In this document: positions 25,918 through 35,236 of the stretch, piece by piece
Layout: the number at the start of each line of letters is the position of its first letter
How positions within the stretch are numbered: position 1 is the stretch's first letter
Source of the DNA: Methanolobus profundi
Lineage (GTDB): Archaea > Halobacteriota > Methanosarcinia > Methanosarcinales > Methanosarcinaceae
Length of the DNA: 64,000 nucleotides
Direction: 5' to 3'
NCBI RefSeq assembly: GCF_900114835.1
Contig: NZ_FOUJ01000001.1
Coordinates: forward strand, 62,001-126,000
Program-made: the position numbers and the translations under genes
Notes under the pieces: model-generated
Database searches by the model: none
Seen by the model: only the letters and a program-made list of their open reading frames with translations
What the model was told of the DNA's origin: nothing

Positions 25918-27024
25918 TTAATCACCGGAGGAATTCAGCATACGTAAGATCTCACCCGATATTCTGTTCAGTGGTACGATACTGTCTGCAAGACCTCTTT
26001 GTACGACTGCTTTTGGCATACCATAGACAACACAGGACTTCTCATCCTCTGCAATTGCCTTTCCACCGGCACCCTTTATCTCCTCTACGCCATCTGCGCC
26101 ATCAGCACCCATTCCTGTCAGAACAGCGCTTACGATGTTCGACCCGTATATCGGGACCAATGACTTGAAAAGTATATTTGCACAAGGCCTTACTCCCTGT
26201 TCACGGGGATTCTGGTTGAGCGAGACCACTTCGTGGTATACGCCTCCTTTTTCCTTCGAGACTATCTCCATATGATAATTTCCAGGTGCAAGGTAGGCAT
26301 GTCCTGCATGAAGTACATCTCCTTCCTTAGCTTCTGTTACAGTTAATTGGGATTGTCCGTCAAGTCTTTGTGCAAGAGATGCTGTAAATCCGGCAGGCAT
26401 ATGCTGGACTATCACCACTGGTACTTTCAGGTCACCAGGTAATTTTGGGATCACCTGTTCAAGTGCACGGGGTCCGCCTGTTGAAGATGCAATCGCAATG
26501 ATCTTGCTATTTGCATGATGTACGCTCTTTCTTGCAACCGGTTTCTTTTTAGTAGTACGCAAGGCTCTACCTTCATTCTCACGTGATTTTTTCACGTGTT
26601 CTTCCATGAACCCGAGTTTCTTCAGGTCCACCTTAGAGGCCATTTTTACTTTAATGCGGATCTCTTTAGCAATATCCGCGATGTTCAAACTTATATTTCC
26701 TGATGGTTTCTGTATGAAATCCACTGCTCCATATTCAAATGCGCTTAGTGTACTCTCTGCTGACTTGGAGTCGATCGCTGTTAACATCACTACTGGTGTT
26801 GGACATTCACTCATGATATATCCCAGAGCATGCAGTCCGTCAAGTACTGGCATCTCAACATCAAGAGTTACAACATCAGGTCTGTACTTTTCGACCTTTT
26901 CTACGGCTTCAAGCCCATTCCTGGCAGTAGCTATTACTTTTATCTCAGGGTCTTCTGTCAGGATGTCCGAGACAACTTTACGCATTAGTGCGGAGTCATC
27001 GACTACAAGTACATTGATGGTCAT
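25918..27024 (-). CDS. cheB: Receptor methylesterase/deamidase CheB
   Basis: A 368-residue CheB. The receiver domain has phosphoacceptor D55 (VVTLDVEMPVLDG) and D9-D10. The C-terminal methylesterase has the Ser of IASSTGGPRALE, the His of VQHMPAGFTASLAQRL and the Asp of GMGADGADG, the catalytic triad. A basic linker (about 135-170) joins the domains. It lies one base from cheY upstream, and about 50 bases before cheA. Phosphorylation by CheA should activate it. Confidence 0.96.
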   Translation of the reverse strand: MTINVLVVDDSALMRKVVSDILTEDPEIKVIATARNGLEAVEKVEKYRPDVVTLDVEMPVLDGLHALGYIMSECPTPVVMLTAIDSKSAESTLSAFEYGAVDFIQKPSGNISLNIADIAKEIRIKVKMASKVDLKKLGFMEEHVKKSRENEGRALRTTKKKPVARKSVHHANSKIIAIASSTGGPRALEQVIPKLPGDLKVPVVIVQHMPAGFTASLAQRLDGQSQLTVTEAKEGDVLHAGHAYLAPGNYHMEIVSKEKGGVYHEVVSLNQNPREQGVRPCANILFKSLVPIYGSNIVSAVLTGMGADGADGVEEIKGAGGKAIAEDEKSCVVYGMPKAVVQRGLADSIVPLNRISGEILRMLNSSGD

Positions 27025-27025
27025 A

Positions 27026-27382
27026 TTAGATTACTTTTCCAATAACTTCCAGCACCTTAGCTGCATCGAATGGCTTAACTATGAAGTCCTGTGCACCGGT
27101 TTTGAGTGCATCTGTGACCACGGACTGCTGCCCAATGGATGAGCACATAACTACCTTTGCGGCAGGATCCATTTCCATGATCTTCTTCAAAGCATCGATA
27201 CCTTCCATATTAGGCATCACAATATCCATGAAGACCAGTTCAGGTTTCACTTGTGGATACTTGTTCACAGCATCGAGACCATCGACGCATTCGGCAACTA
27301 CTTCATGACCATTTTTTGTTAAAATGTCCTTGATGACCATGCGCATGAATGCAGCATCGTCTACAATCATTACTTTTACCAT
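27026..27382 (-). CDS. cheY: Chemotaxis response regulator CheY
   Basis: A single receiver domain of about 118 residues. It begins MVKVMIVDDAAFMRMVIKDI; the phosphoacceptor is D53 in LVFMDIVMPNMEG, with the conserved Thr/Ser position in MCSSIGQ and Lys in FIVKPFDA. Several ATGs are possible (27382, 27391, 27400, 27412). GGGAG on the minus strand at 27398-27394 best fits 27382 (11-base spacing), which also gives the usual CheY length. It is the first gene of the cluster. Confidence 0.93.
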   Translation of the reverse strand: MVKVMIVDDAAFMRMVIKDILTKNGHEVVAECVDGLDAVNKYPQVKPELVFMDIVMPNMEGIDALKKIMEMDPAAKVVMCSSIGQQSVVTDALKTGAQDFIVKPFDAAKVLEVIGKVI

Positions 27383-27412
27383 TTTATTCATATCTCCCAT
27401 GTTTGGTATCAT

Positions 27413-27719
27413 AATAGGTGTGCAAAAATTGCACTGTATATCGGTATATCGTGGATTGTATCTCCACGTTATTATATAGAGGATTATATAATATATTAAT
27501 TTATTGTTCCTGGCATTTTCGCTTTTATATAGTATGCTTGATATGTCATATCAAATTAATATTGTTGAAAAAAAAGACCAATCTTCTGTGCAAATTATAC
27601 CTTCAAAGTATCTATTGTTATATTAGATACAATATTATATATACTATTAATATTCGGCATGTATGCCAATATAATTTATAATGTGCTCTTGGTTTGTTTG
27701 ATAAAAAAAGCTTAATGGG
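27413..27719 (-). promoter_or_regulatory. Promoter and leader region of the che cluster
   Basis: A very AT-rich stretch of about 300 bases without a gene. Near cheY it holds a hairpin CGTGGA (27450-27455)/TCCACG (27463-27468) and a TATATCG direct repeat. Minus-strand TATA-like elements follow around 27475-27500. Farther out are two dyads: GTATCTA (27608-27614)/TAGATAC (27624-27630), and the palindrome GGCATGTATGCC (27656-27667). These are possible regulator sites. Downstream of the Gate-domain gene, a minus-strand T-run near 27704-27710 could act as its terminator. Confidence 0.5.
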
Positions 27720-28658
27720 TTAGCTTGCTATGGAAAGCAATATTATAAGCATGCAGAATCTTACAAGTATACTTATTCCTGTGGAAAAGGCAACTATCCT
27801 TATTCCGATCCGGGGGCCAAATATGGATATGTATCGTGGTAAAAGAGTACGTACACTGAACATAGGCAGCATGAACATACTTCCAAGCATGAGCACTATC
27901 ATTGCCTGTATGTTCGAGATCCCATTGTTACTGATCATGGGGCCTAAAAGTGATATTCCCAGTATCGGGCTTGCAACATAACTTGTAAGTGGGACGATAC
28001 TTTCCGATGGTATCCCGAATATCTCAGCCAGTGGTAATACACTGAATATCTCAAAGGCTCCTTTCTCCCTGAGAATGAACACAAGTGTTGTCATTGAAAG
28101 ATATATGACCGCTATCTTTGTGAACAGCTTACGGTTACGCTTCAGTGAGCCTTTGACAGCATCTTTCAGGGTCACCTTCTTCGATGCTATATTCTCATCG
28201 TACATACACCTGTTCTTCGTCAGGAATATCCTGCTGAGAATTATGACCGCACTTACCTTGACAATAGCTGTCAATATGAATACCATTACATAGAACCCAC
28301 CGACCACAGGACCCAGTGCAGGAAGCACTATGGGTATCTGGTATGTTATTATCTCCCTTACATATGCAGGTGTGCTGTTGAGCAATGCACAGAGCATGGT
28401 CTCTTTTTCATCGATGCATCCTCCTTCCTTGAAGTTGACCACCATTCCGTTTGCTGCTACGGTAGAACCAAGAGATACCAGAAATGCTGAAGCACATGTG
28501 TCAGGAAGATTGGTGTATTTGAAAAGAGGTCTGACAAGACCTGCAAATCTCTGCATGAACCCAAGTTCGATAAGGATGCCTGTTCCGAAAAGTCCCACAA
28601 AGATCATTATAAGTATGGGGACCGCAAAATCGAGCACATCGAGGAAGATGGAGAACAT
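27720..28658 (-). CDS. Membrane protein with nucleoside-recognition (Gate) domains
   Basis: A 312-residue integral membrane protein with about eight hydrophobic segments. It belongs to the nucleoside-recognition/Gate superfamily (SpmA/SpmB and FeoB-core-like). Typical features are the paired ILIMIFVGLFGTGILIELGF and FLVSLGSTVAANGMVVNF, then MLCALLNSTPAYVREIITY. A second repeat has TSYVASPILGISLLGPMIS and IVLMLGSMFMLPMFSVR. Transport of a nucleoside or ion is likely; the substrate is unknown. It is monocistronic, divergent from the Trm112-like gene. Confidence 0.72.
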   Translation of the reverse strand: MFSIFLDVLDFAVPILIMIFVGLFGTGILIELGFMQRFAGLVRPLFKYTNLPDTCASAFLVSLGSTVAANGMVVNFKEGGCIDEKETMLCALLNSTPAYVREIITYQIPIVLPALGPVVGGFYVMVFILTAIVKVSAVIILSRIFLTKNRCMYDENIASKKVTLKDAVKGSLKRNRKLFTKIAVIYLSMTTLVFILREKGAFEIFSVLPLAEIFGIPSESIVPLTSYVASPILGISLLGPMISNNGISNIQAMIVLMLGSMFMLPMFSVRTLLPRYISIFGPRIGIRIVAFSTGISILVRFCMLIILLSIAS

Positions 28659-28800
28659 GAGATATTGTACGGGTCAGGAAGTAGATTAAATTATCTCTTA
28701 CTTCCCTGATGATGCCGAATTTAATTGCTGACACTATTATACTGTATACGCGATAGAAAAACCTTATATTGATGATAACGTATTGAAGGGTGGTGATCGA

Positions 28801-28983
28801 GTGAAAAAGAACCTTATGGATATTCTGGCATGTCCTGTATGTAAAGGGGACCTTGTCCTCAACATAGAGAAAGAGGACACAAATGAGGTTATATCGGGCA
28901 CCCTGTACTGTTCTGTCTGTGATGAATACTACCCTATAGAGGATGGAATACCAAATATGCTTCCTCCTGATCTCAGGGAATGA
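28801..28983 (+). CDS. Trm112-like zinc protein
   Basis: A 60-residue zinc-binding protein with CPVCKGDL near the N-terminus, CSVCDEYYPIEDGIPNMLPPD at the C-terminus, and the Trm112 family length. Trm112 binds and activates several SAM-dependent methyltransferases acting on tRNA, rRNA and release factor. The GTG at 28801 is chosen because GGTGGTGAT lies directly upstream; an earlier in-frame TTG would put that site inside the gene. The next gene starts 20 bases after its stop. Confidence 0.82.
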   Translation: MKKNLMDILACPVCKGDLVLNIEKEDTNEVISGTLYCSVCDEYYPIEDGIPNMLPPDLRE

Positions 28984-29002
28984 TAATAGCGAGGAAATTC
29001 AA

Positions 29003-29710
29003 TTGCAGCAGGTGCATATTAACAGACTGGGAGTTAATTCGATAGAATTCGAGATGGATACGGTTGAGTTGCCGTTATCTCCCGGCGAGGAACGTAGCTT
29101 TGAGATCGTGATGATCAACTACGGTGCACCGACACATGTCAATATATCAGTGAGTGATATTCTAAGGGAAAATATCACTATTCTTGAAGACAATCCATAT
29201 GTTAAACATGAGGAGTATATTCCTTTGATAGCAAGGATCCCTTATGATGGCAGATTATATTCAAAAGGACAGGTCTTCATTACTGTTGGATACGGTTCAA
29301 AAAGAGAGGCTTTTGACCTGAACCTGGGTCATCCGGGGCCAAATGAAAAGAGTTTCGTAGTAGATGTTGATGAGTCATTGTATAAGCCTGCACAGGTATC
29401 CAAAGCAGTAAAACCTTCAAAACCATCAAAACCCTCTTCTTCGGGTATGTATGATAAGGACCACTGGAGTGCTCAGCTTCCGACCATTTCGGCTGAAATG
29501 GTACGATCGGTATTTGGAATGGCTGCTCCGCATTCATCAATGATCATCAGACTGGTCCTTTTAGTGTTGGTATTATCTGTTCTTGCTGTTGTTATCAGAT
29601 CGGTTGATCTTTCACAGTTCTTTACTTTTTATCCGTCAGTGGTCTATTCTATATTACTGACGTTCTTTATGGTTTATCTGTTAATACGACTTCCAAATAT
29701 TCGAAAATAA
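29003..29710 (+). CDS. Unrecognised two-helix membrane protein with beta-sandwich-like N-domain
   Basis: A 235-residue protein. Residues 1-130 look like an immunoglobulin-type beta domain (VELPLSPGEERSFEIVMINYG and HVNISVSDILRENITI). A linker with KPSKPSKPSSS follows. Two transmembrane helices close to the C-terminus lie at about 178-198 and 208-228. Without an N-terminal signal, the beta domain probably faces the cytoplasm or is inserted by the tail. The TTG start at 29003 has GAGG eight bases upstream; an ATG at 28943 would overlap the Trm112 gene by 41 bases and lacks a good site. Confidence 0.6.
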   Translation: MQQVHINRLGVNSIEFEMDTVELPLSPGEERSFEIVMINYGAPTHVNISVSDILRENITILEDNPYVKHEEYIPLIARIPYDGRLYSKGQVFITVGYGSKREAFDLNLGHPGPNEKSFVVDVDESLYKPAQVSKAVKPSKPSKPSSSGMYDKDHWSAQLPTISAEMVRSVFGMAAPHSSMIIRLVLLVLVLSVLAVVIRSVDLSQFFTFYPSVVYSILLTFFMVYLLIRLPNIRK

Positions 29711-29728
29711 TCAAGGTAGATGATCAAT

Positions 29729-31309
29729 ATGAAATATATCATAGTAACTGGCGGAGTAATGAGTGGGTTAGGAAAAGGAATTACTACTGCTTCTATCGGG
29801 CGTAATCTCAAGAACAAGGGATATAAGGTTACAGCGATCAAGATCGATCCTTACATAAATATCGATGCAGGTACTATGAGTCCTTTCCAGCATGGAGAGG
29901 TATTCGTTCTAAAGGACGGAGGAGAAGTGGACCTGGATCTTGGTAACTATGAACGTTTCCTTGATACCGAGCTTACAAGAGAACACAATCTCACCACCGG
30001 AAAGGTGTATGAGGCTGTTATATCCAAGGAACGCAGGGGTGAATACCTCGGCAAGACCGTGCAGATCATACCTCATATTACCAATGAGATCAAGGACAGG
30101 ATCCGTAGGGTAGCTGCAAAGAGCGGTGCTGATATCTGCCTTATAGAGGTCGGTGGTACTGTTGGTGATATCGAAAGTATGCCTTTCCTTGAGGCAGTAA
30201 GGCAGATGCACAGGGAAGAGCCAAAGGAGAATCTGGCTTTCGTTCATGTCACACTTGTACCTATGGACCCACAGGGTGACCAGAAGACCAAACCAACACA
30301 ACACTCTGTAAAAGAGCTAAGGGAACTTGGTCTCAAACCCAATATTATAGTAACAAGATGTCCTGAACCACTGCTTGAAAGTACCATCTCTAAGATCTCA
30401 CTGTTCTGTGATGTATCTGAAGAGGCTGTGATCAGTGCTCATGATGCAGATGATATCTATGAAGTACCTTTAATGCTTGAAAAGGAAGGACTTACTGATT
30501 TCCTGATGAAACACCTTGATCTCAACTCTGCCGGATCAGATGATTCATGGGCCAATATGGTTGACAGGATGCACAATCTCAAAGGTGAGGTAAAGATCGG
30601 TATTGTAGGAAAATACACACATCTTGAGGACTCATATCTCAGTATCAGTGCTTCTATAAAACATGCTGCGATCGAATGTGGTGTGAATTATGATGTCTGC
30701 TGGATCAACGCCGAGTCCTTTGAAGAAGATCCTGATTCCATTTCCTCACTTTCAGAGTATGATGGTATCCTTGTTCCAGGAGGTTTTGGTGAAAGAGGTA
30801 CTGAGGGTAAGATAATGGCTATACAGTTTGCCAGGGAGAACGATATCCCTTACCTTGGTCTTTGTCTTGGTATGCAGCTTTCTGTCATAGAGTTTGCCAG
30901 AAATGTAGCAGGTCTTGAGAATGCCAACAGTACCGAGTTCGATGAGGACACACCATATCCTGTGATCGATATTCTTCCGGAACAGGAGAATGTAGTGGAC
31001 ATGGGTGCAACGATGCGTCTTGGTGACTACTATGCAGATCTTAAAGAAGGTTCACTGGCAGAGGAAATATATGGCCAGTCCCAGATAATAGAACGTCACA
31101 GACACAGATACGAGGTCAATCCTAACTATGTTGAAAGGATCGAGGCCAGCGGAATGGTTTTCTCAGGTAAGAACAGGAACAGAATGGAAATTGCAGAGAT
31201 ACCTGGCAAGAAATTCTTCTTTGCATCACAGTTCCATCCTGAATTCAAGTCCAGACCTGCCAGACCATCACCACCATTCAAGGCATTCATCCAGTCAATG
31301 CTGGACTAA
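29729..31309 (+). CDS. pyrG: CTP synthase
   Basis: A 526-residue PyrG, converting UTP to CTP with ATP and glutamine. The N-terminal amidoligase domain begins [20 protein letters not shown] (P-loop GLGKG) and contains [15 protein letters not shown] and [11 protein letters not shown]. The C-terminal class I glutaminase has the nucleophile in [13 protein letters not shown] and the HRHRYEVN and FHPEFKSRP motifs. The ATG at 29729 is preferred to 29720, which is only two bases from AAGGT. It ends at a hairpin shared with the convergent truD. Confidence 0.97.
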   Translation: MKYIIVTGGVMSGLGKGITTASIGRNLKNKGYKVTAIKIDPYINIDAGTMSPFQHGEVFVLKDGGEVDLDLGNYERFLDTELTREHNLTTGKVYEAVISKERRGEYLGKTVQIIPHITNEIKDRIRRVAAKSGADICLIEVGGTVGDIESMPFLEAVRQMHREEPKENLAFVHVTLVPMDPQGDQKTKPTQHSVKELRELGLKPNIIVTRCPEPLLESTISKISLFCDVSEEAVISAHDADDIYEVPLMLEKEGLTDFLMKHLDLNSAGSDDSWANMVDRMHNLKGEVKIGIVGKYTHLEDSYLSISASIKHAAIECGVNYDVCWINAESFEEDPDSISSLSEYDGILVPGGFGERGTEGKIMAIQFARENDIPYLGLCLGMQLSVIEFARNVAGLENANSTEFDEDTPYPVIDILPEQENVVDMGATMRLGDYYADLKEGSLAEEIYGQSQIIERHRHRYEVNPNYVERIEASGMVFSGKNRNRMEIAEIPGKKFFFASQFHPEFKSRPARPSPPFKAFIQSMLD

Positions 31310-31328
31310 AAAAAGTAGATATATAAGA

Positions 31329-31351
31329 AAAAGCCCCAAATGTGGGCTTTT
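31329..31351. terminator. Bidirectional terminator between pyrG and truD
   Basis: AAAAGCCC and GGGCTTTT form an 8-bp stem around a short AT-rich loop. The flanks are A-rich on one side and T-rich on the other, so the hairpin can serve both converging genes. It reaches the truD stop codon. Confidence 0.7.
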
Positions 31352-32663
31352 AACTCATTTTTAAAGGTTCTGTCTTCATGTACTCTCTGAGCACAGTGGT
31401 CGCATAACTTCCCTTCGGAAGGGAAAACGTCAGTGTTGCTTTACTTTTTCCAGGATTCAATTCGTCTTCTCCGGTCTTAAAAACAGGTTCACAGTGAAGT
31501 AAGATCTCCCTTCGCAGACCTCTGGATGAGAGTGCAGACAGTTTTGCTATTTTGAACTGCTCCTGCTTCATGCCTGTCTCATTGAATATCTCTTTCTCTA
31601 TATCCCCGGGTATTTCTGATGCGAATTCGGTCTCATATCCTGCAAGAGGTGCTGTAACAAAAGCTCTTCTCCTTTTGAGAAGATTGTTCATGCCACTTAC
31701 ATTATCTTCGTTCGCTTCCTGCACCTTTTTAACATCGGGAAGTCCTTCTTTGTTCTTGAAGCAAAGGATATCTCCCGGATATGCTTTGTCAAGAGCCAGA
31801 CCTTTCTCTATTCTTTTGCATATTATGCGGTTGAAGATGTATGACTGGTAAGCATGTATGAACATCCTGCTGATGTTCTCTGAAAGAACAGTAAATGACC
31901 CGACAAAATCTCCTGGATTCTCCACAAGGTAATGCATCATAGCTCTCTCATACCTGAGACGCAGTGGATATCTCTTGAGACCTTCTACAAAATCCCTTGT
32001 TTCCATCACATAGTCCCTTACTTCTTTCACATCATCTGTTTCATCCGGGAAGGACTGGGCAATATATGTGAGGGCAGCTGTTTCAAAATCCTCTTTGAGG
32101 ATATGTTCTCCTATTGTATGGGTTACAGGTCTGATCGCCCCAAATCTCTGTATGCCGAAGAAATTAGGAACGCCACCAAAGGAACGTATCTCATCTGTAG
32201 TTTCCTGAAGTGTTCTTTCCAGTTCTGCAGGTTTGAGGTCTATATCCCTTATCGTTATACTGAACTCGTTACCATAGAGGTCGCCAAGTCCTATCGACCG
32301 GCTGGACCTTCCAATGACCTTCAGTTCTACATCTTTCAGGTGGAATCCCTCGATATCTTCTTCCGAGATATCATATATGCTTATCTTCTGGGTGGTCCTG
32401 GCCCTTTTATCCTTGGTTCCGGCAAATCCTATTCTCTTCTGGCTGATGCCAAGTTTGCGGGACATGTCCCTTATAAGGTGGTGCATATCCCAGTTAGTCT
32501 TTGTAATTTCAAGTATGAGGTGTTTCCCGCTGTCGCCTTCTTCGCGGTTGGTGATCTCATTGACTATGAAATCCTCTGGTTCCTGTCTGAGCACACCTCC
32601 AATACCTTCGGTGTGTGTACTGTAAAGCTCAATTCCCATCTTCTTTTCGATCGGTGGTATCAT
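31350..32663 (-). CDS. truD: tRNA pseudouridine synthase D
   Basis: A 437-residue TruD, which isomerises U13 in tRNA in bacteria and acts on tRNA in archaea. The catalytic Asp is D85 in GFAGTKDKRARTTQ. Other family motifs are PNFFGIQRFG, HLIRDMSRKLGISQKRIG and SYIFNRIICKRIE. Length matches archaeal TruD. GGATGAT upstream of the ATG acts as ribosome binding site. The lipoprotein gene upstream ends 14 bases before it, so they may be co-transcribed. Confidence 0.95.
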   Translation of the reverse strand: MIPPIEKKMGIELYSTHTEGIGGVLRQEPEDFIVNEITNREEGDSGKHLILEITKTNWDMHHLIRDMSRKLGISQKRIGFAGTKDKRARTTQKISIYDISEEDIEGFHLKDVELKVIGRSSRSIGLGDLYGNEFSITIRDIDLKPAELERTLQETTDEIRSFGGVPNFFGIQRFGAIRPVTHTIGEHILKEDFETAALTYIAQSFPDETDDVKEVRDYVMETRDFVEGLKRYPLRLRYERAMMHYLVENPGDFVGSFTVLSENISRMFIHAYQSYIFNRIICKRIEKGLALDKAYPGDILCFKNKEGLPDVKKVQEANEDNVSGMNNLLKRRRAFVTAPLAGYETEFASEIPGDIEKEIFNETGMKQEQFKIAKLSALSSRGLRREILLHCEPVFKTGEDELNPGKSKATLTFSLPKGSYATTVLREYMKTEPLKMS

Positions 32664-32677
32664 TTATTATCATCCTG

Positions 32678-33856
32678 TTATTCCTGGGGTGCAATATCGA
32701 TAACTGTGACCGTACTAGTGTTCAGGAATGTCCAGCCCTTATCAGTTGGAGCGGTTCCCCCCGGGAGTCCGCCTGCATATATGCTTGATGTCGGGTCCAG
32801 CATTAGCCATGAACCGTACTGGTCAGTTGTGTAGTATATCGGTACTGAACCGTAGTATTCTCCAATTGCACTTGCTATTTCTTCAGTATCATTGCCAATA
32901 TATACTGCTGTAAATGCATGTGTGTCTGTAAGGTAGACCCTTGAGGTCCCTCCAATGGACTCGATCAATGATGAAAGAAGTATTGCATAGTCATCACAAT
33001 CGCCAGCTTCTACCTGGATGGTCTCTCCTGGTGTGGACCAAAGGTCCTTTCCTCTGGGGTCACTTATGTATAATATATTCTTTTTCGTGTCATCGAAAAG
33101 AGCGCATATCTGGTATATGTTATACTGGCCCGGATATTTCTTTGCCGAGGCAGCAGCCATAGTGCGTACATCTACGTCATATGGGTCTATCATATCATTG
33201 ACCAGAGTGAAGAGACTTTCAGGGTTCGATGTGTATTTTGGATCCTGTATGTCAACACTTTTCGAGACATCTATGGTGATGTCATCAAAATCCTGTGTTT
33301 TGTAGTCATGCCATCTCTCGGTGTCTGTCTGTGCCATCATTGACATCCGTGGTCTGAGCTCCAGTTCATTGACATCATCCGGTACATCCAGGGATATGAT
33401 CCCTATATTCTTTTCTTCCCCTGGTTCAATGCTGACCCCTGTATCCTGCAGTACAAGTTCATTATCTGCTACCATCAGAAAACCGAACTGGTATATGAAA
33501 ATAGAAGTGTCTCCCATGTTCTTTACATAGACACTGATAACACTCTCACTATTCTCGTAGAATTGTGTGTAAACATAGTAACTTGATACTTCAAATCCGG
33601 GTGACCTGTCAGTGAGATCATCCGGGACCTCTTCGTACTTATCGACCTGCTGTTCAGTTGTGACAGGGACCGTAAGGTCGTTACTATCAAGCTGGTAATA
33701 GTCCTCGCTCTGGAAAATATTCACAGATGAAGGATTGAAAATGTCCCCTACTTTGTTCATAGGTTCTGTGAGGCATCCTGAGGAGAACACCGCTCCTGCC
33801 AATGCTATACACAATATTATCCTCATCAGTAAATTCGTTTTTGTATTATTTTTCAT
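32678..33856 (-). CDS. Transglutaminase-like lipoprotein
   Basis: A 392-residue exported protein. A signal peptide ends in a lipobox with C28 (FSSGCLTEP). Residues about 60-200 form a beta domain resembling ligand-free Ig folds (VSVYVKNMGDTSIF). The C-terminal half has the transglutaminase/papain-like triad: Cys in VEAGDCDDYAILLSSLI, His in LTDTHAFTAVYIG, Asp in WLMLDPTSS. It should sit on the outer face of the membrane and may cleave or crosslink proteins. The ATG at 33856 has GGGGGT upstream; in-frame residues before it form no signal. Confidence 0.78.
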   Translation of the reverse strand: MKNNTKTNLLMRIILCIALAGAVFSSGCLTEPMNKVGDIFNPSSVNIFQSEDYYQLDSNDLTVPVTTEQQVDKYEEVPDDLTDRSPGFEVSSYYVYTQFYENSESVISVYVKNMGDTSIFIYQFGFLMVADNELVLQDTGVSIEPGEEKNIGIISLDVPDDVNELELRPRMSMMAQTDTERWHDYKTQDFDDITIDVSKSVDIQDPKYTSNPESLFTLVNDMIDPYDVDVRTMAAASAKKYPGQYNIYQICALFDDTKKNILYISDPRGKDLWSTPGETIQVEAGDCDDYAILLSSLIESIGGTSRVYLTDTHAFTAVYIGNDTEEIASAIGEYYGSVPIYYTTDQYGSWLMLDPTSSIYAGGLPGGTAPTDKGWTFLNTSTVTVIDIAPQE

Positions 33857-33894
33857 ACTAACCCCCGGGAGCGAACGTGGATCTTGCACACTGA

Positions 33895-34242
33895 TCACAG
33901 AAGCTTCAGGTCACCTGTAACTCTGTCAAGGTCCTCTTCCTTCGCAGGTCCGATACCAAGCACTGTAACTGTTCCGGGTGCTATTTCCGTACGTCCTGCA
34001 TCCTGTATGAGTGCGGTTGGTAGTCCTTCTCTTCTTGCAACTTCCTTCAGTTCGAAGAGATCCTTTAGTTTCGGTACCCTGAGTACCACTTTCTTCTGGC
34101 CGCCTTCTTTCCATTTATCAAGGGTATTGCGGTCGGCCCATTCAGATGCAGATACTGCAGCATGTGCAACCTGTACGGCAAGTTTGCCTTTGGATAGTTT
34201 AAGATCGTCCCTGATAACAATGCACTGTTTATATTCGCTCAT
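33895..34242 (-). CDS. pth2: Peptidyl-tRNA hydrolase, archaeal type
   Basis: A 115-residue Pth2, releasing peptides from prematurely dropped peptidyl-tRNA. The N-terminal [23 protein letters not shown] motif, with conserved Lys, Gly and His, and the C-terminal [16 protein letters not shown] are diagnostic. Length equals the family norm. The ATG is preceded by AGGATAAAA. It follows the ATP-grasp gene by 21 bases on the same strand. Confidence 0.96.
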   Translation of the reverse strand: MSEYKQCIVIRDDLKLSKGKLAVQVAHAAVSASEWADRNTLDKWKEGGQKKVVLRVPKLKDLFELKEVARREGLPTALIQDAGRTEIAPGTVTVLGIGPAKEEDLDRVTGDLKLL

Positions 34243-34263
34243 TTTTATCCTTTTTCCAGACAG

Positions 34264-35172
34264 TTATAGCCTGTTCTCTATGGTGTCTAGTATATGTTCT
34301 GCAACGTTGATGTTCAGGGAACTGTAGATCCCTGCTCCCGACGGAGTAGCATTGACCTCAAGGACATAGCATCCTTCTTCACCTTCTATCAGATCCACTC
34401 CAGCGTACACAGCTCCGATAGCATCAGCGGCATCAATGCAGATACGTTCCTGTTCTGCTGTAAGTTCACATCTCTGTGGGCTGCCACCCTGGCTGAGATT
34501 GTTTATCCAGCAGCCATCAGGTGCTTTTCGATAGATAGAGCCAGCGATCTTTCCGTCGATAACGAATGCCCGGATATCCCTGCCGGGGTTCTCTATGAAT
34601 TCCTGTATATAAACAATTCCTTTTTCTCCTATATAAGATGATACAAGGTCATAGACTTCCGCAGGGCAAGATGTTCCGTCCGGGGCCAGAACTACATTGT
34701 CCTTTATGCGTTCTATCCCGATCCCCTTGTATCCGAAAACAGGTTTGAGGACAACATCTCCTAATTTACTGATGATCTCTATTGCTGAATCGGTGTCCTG
34801 TGTGACAAAGGTATGTGGTGTGGGAATGCCTGCTTCTGATATAAGGCAGCTTGCATGGAACTTGTTTGCTGCATTCTGTATTGCAGCAGGTGGGTTGATC
34901 ATTATCTTTCCGTTCTTGGCCAGGTCCTGAAGCACGTCAAAACGGAAAAGATGAGCATCATTGCTGCCAGATCCCATATCCCTTATGATGAGCGCATCAA
35001 GGTCTGAAAGGTCTGTTCCGTTGGTCGTATGTTTAACATCTCTGGAAATATATGTTTCCAGTTTTCCAAGGTCCGGACAGACGGTCTGGAAACCTCTTTT
35101 TTCTGCCTCACTTATCAATGCATTCGCGGTCCAGTCATTTGGATCAGTGACCACGATCCCCAGTTTCTTCAT
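34264..35172 (-). CDS. mptN: RimK-type ATP-grasp ligase, probably tetrahydromethanopterin:glutamate ligase
   Basis: A 302-residue ATP-grasp protein. N-domain: KKLGIVVTDPNDWTANALI. ATP-binding parts are VLKPVFGYKGIGIER, VYIQEFIENPGRDIRAFVI and YVLEVNATPSGAGIYSSL. Among RimK relatives in methanogens, MptN adds glutamate to tetrahydromethanopterin to give tetrahydrosarcinapterin, the carrier used by Methanosarcinales, and CofF acts on F420. The length and the 'TPSGAGIYSSLNI' end suggest MptN, but a paralogue is possible. Its neighbour is pth2. Confidence 0.65.
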   Translation of the reverse strand: MKKLGIVVTDPNDWTANALISEAEKRGFQTVCPDLGKLETYISRDVKHTTNGTDLSDLDALIIRDMGSGSNDAHLFRFDVLQDLAKNGKIMINPPAAIQNAANKFHASCLISEAGIPTPHTFVTQDTDSAIEIISKLGDVVLKPVFGYKGIGIERIKDNVVLAPDGTSCPAEVYDLVSSYIGEKGIVYIQEFIENPGRDIRAFVIDGKIAGSIYRKAPDGCWINNLSQGGSPQRCELTAEQERICIDAADAIGAVYAGVDLIEGEEGCYVLEVNATPSGAGIYSSLNINVAEHILDTIENRL

Positions 35173-35236
35173 GTGTGGCCATTAAAGTGTTCTGTGTTAT
35201 TAGATTTGTTGCTTATATCCAGGTCATGGTAAGTTT

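Noticed and set aside
27534-27626. 30-codon plus-strand frame (MLDMSYQINIVEKK...)
   Set aside because: No ribosome binding site and within a region with dyads and promoter-like sequence; too short to support.
27418-27681. 87-codon plus-strand frame in the che promoter region
   Set aside because: Composition follows the AT-rich DNA (Ile, Tyr, Cys) and it covers likely promoter elements.
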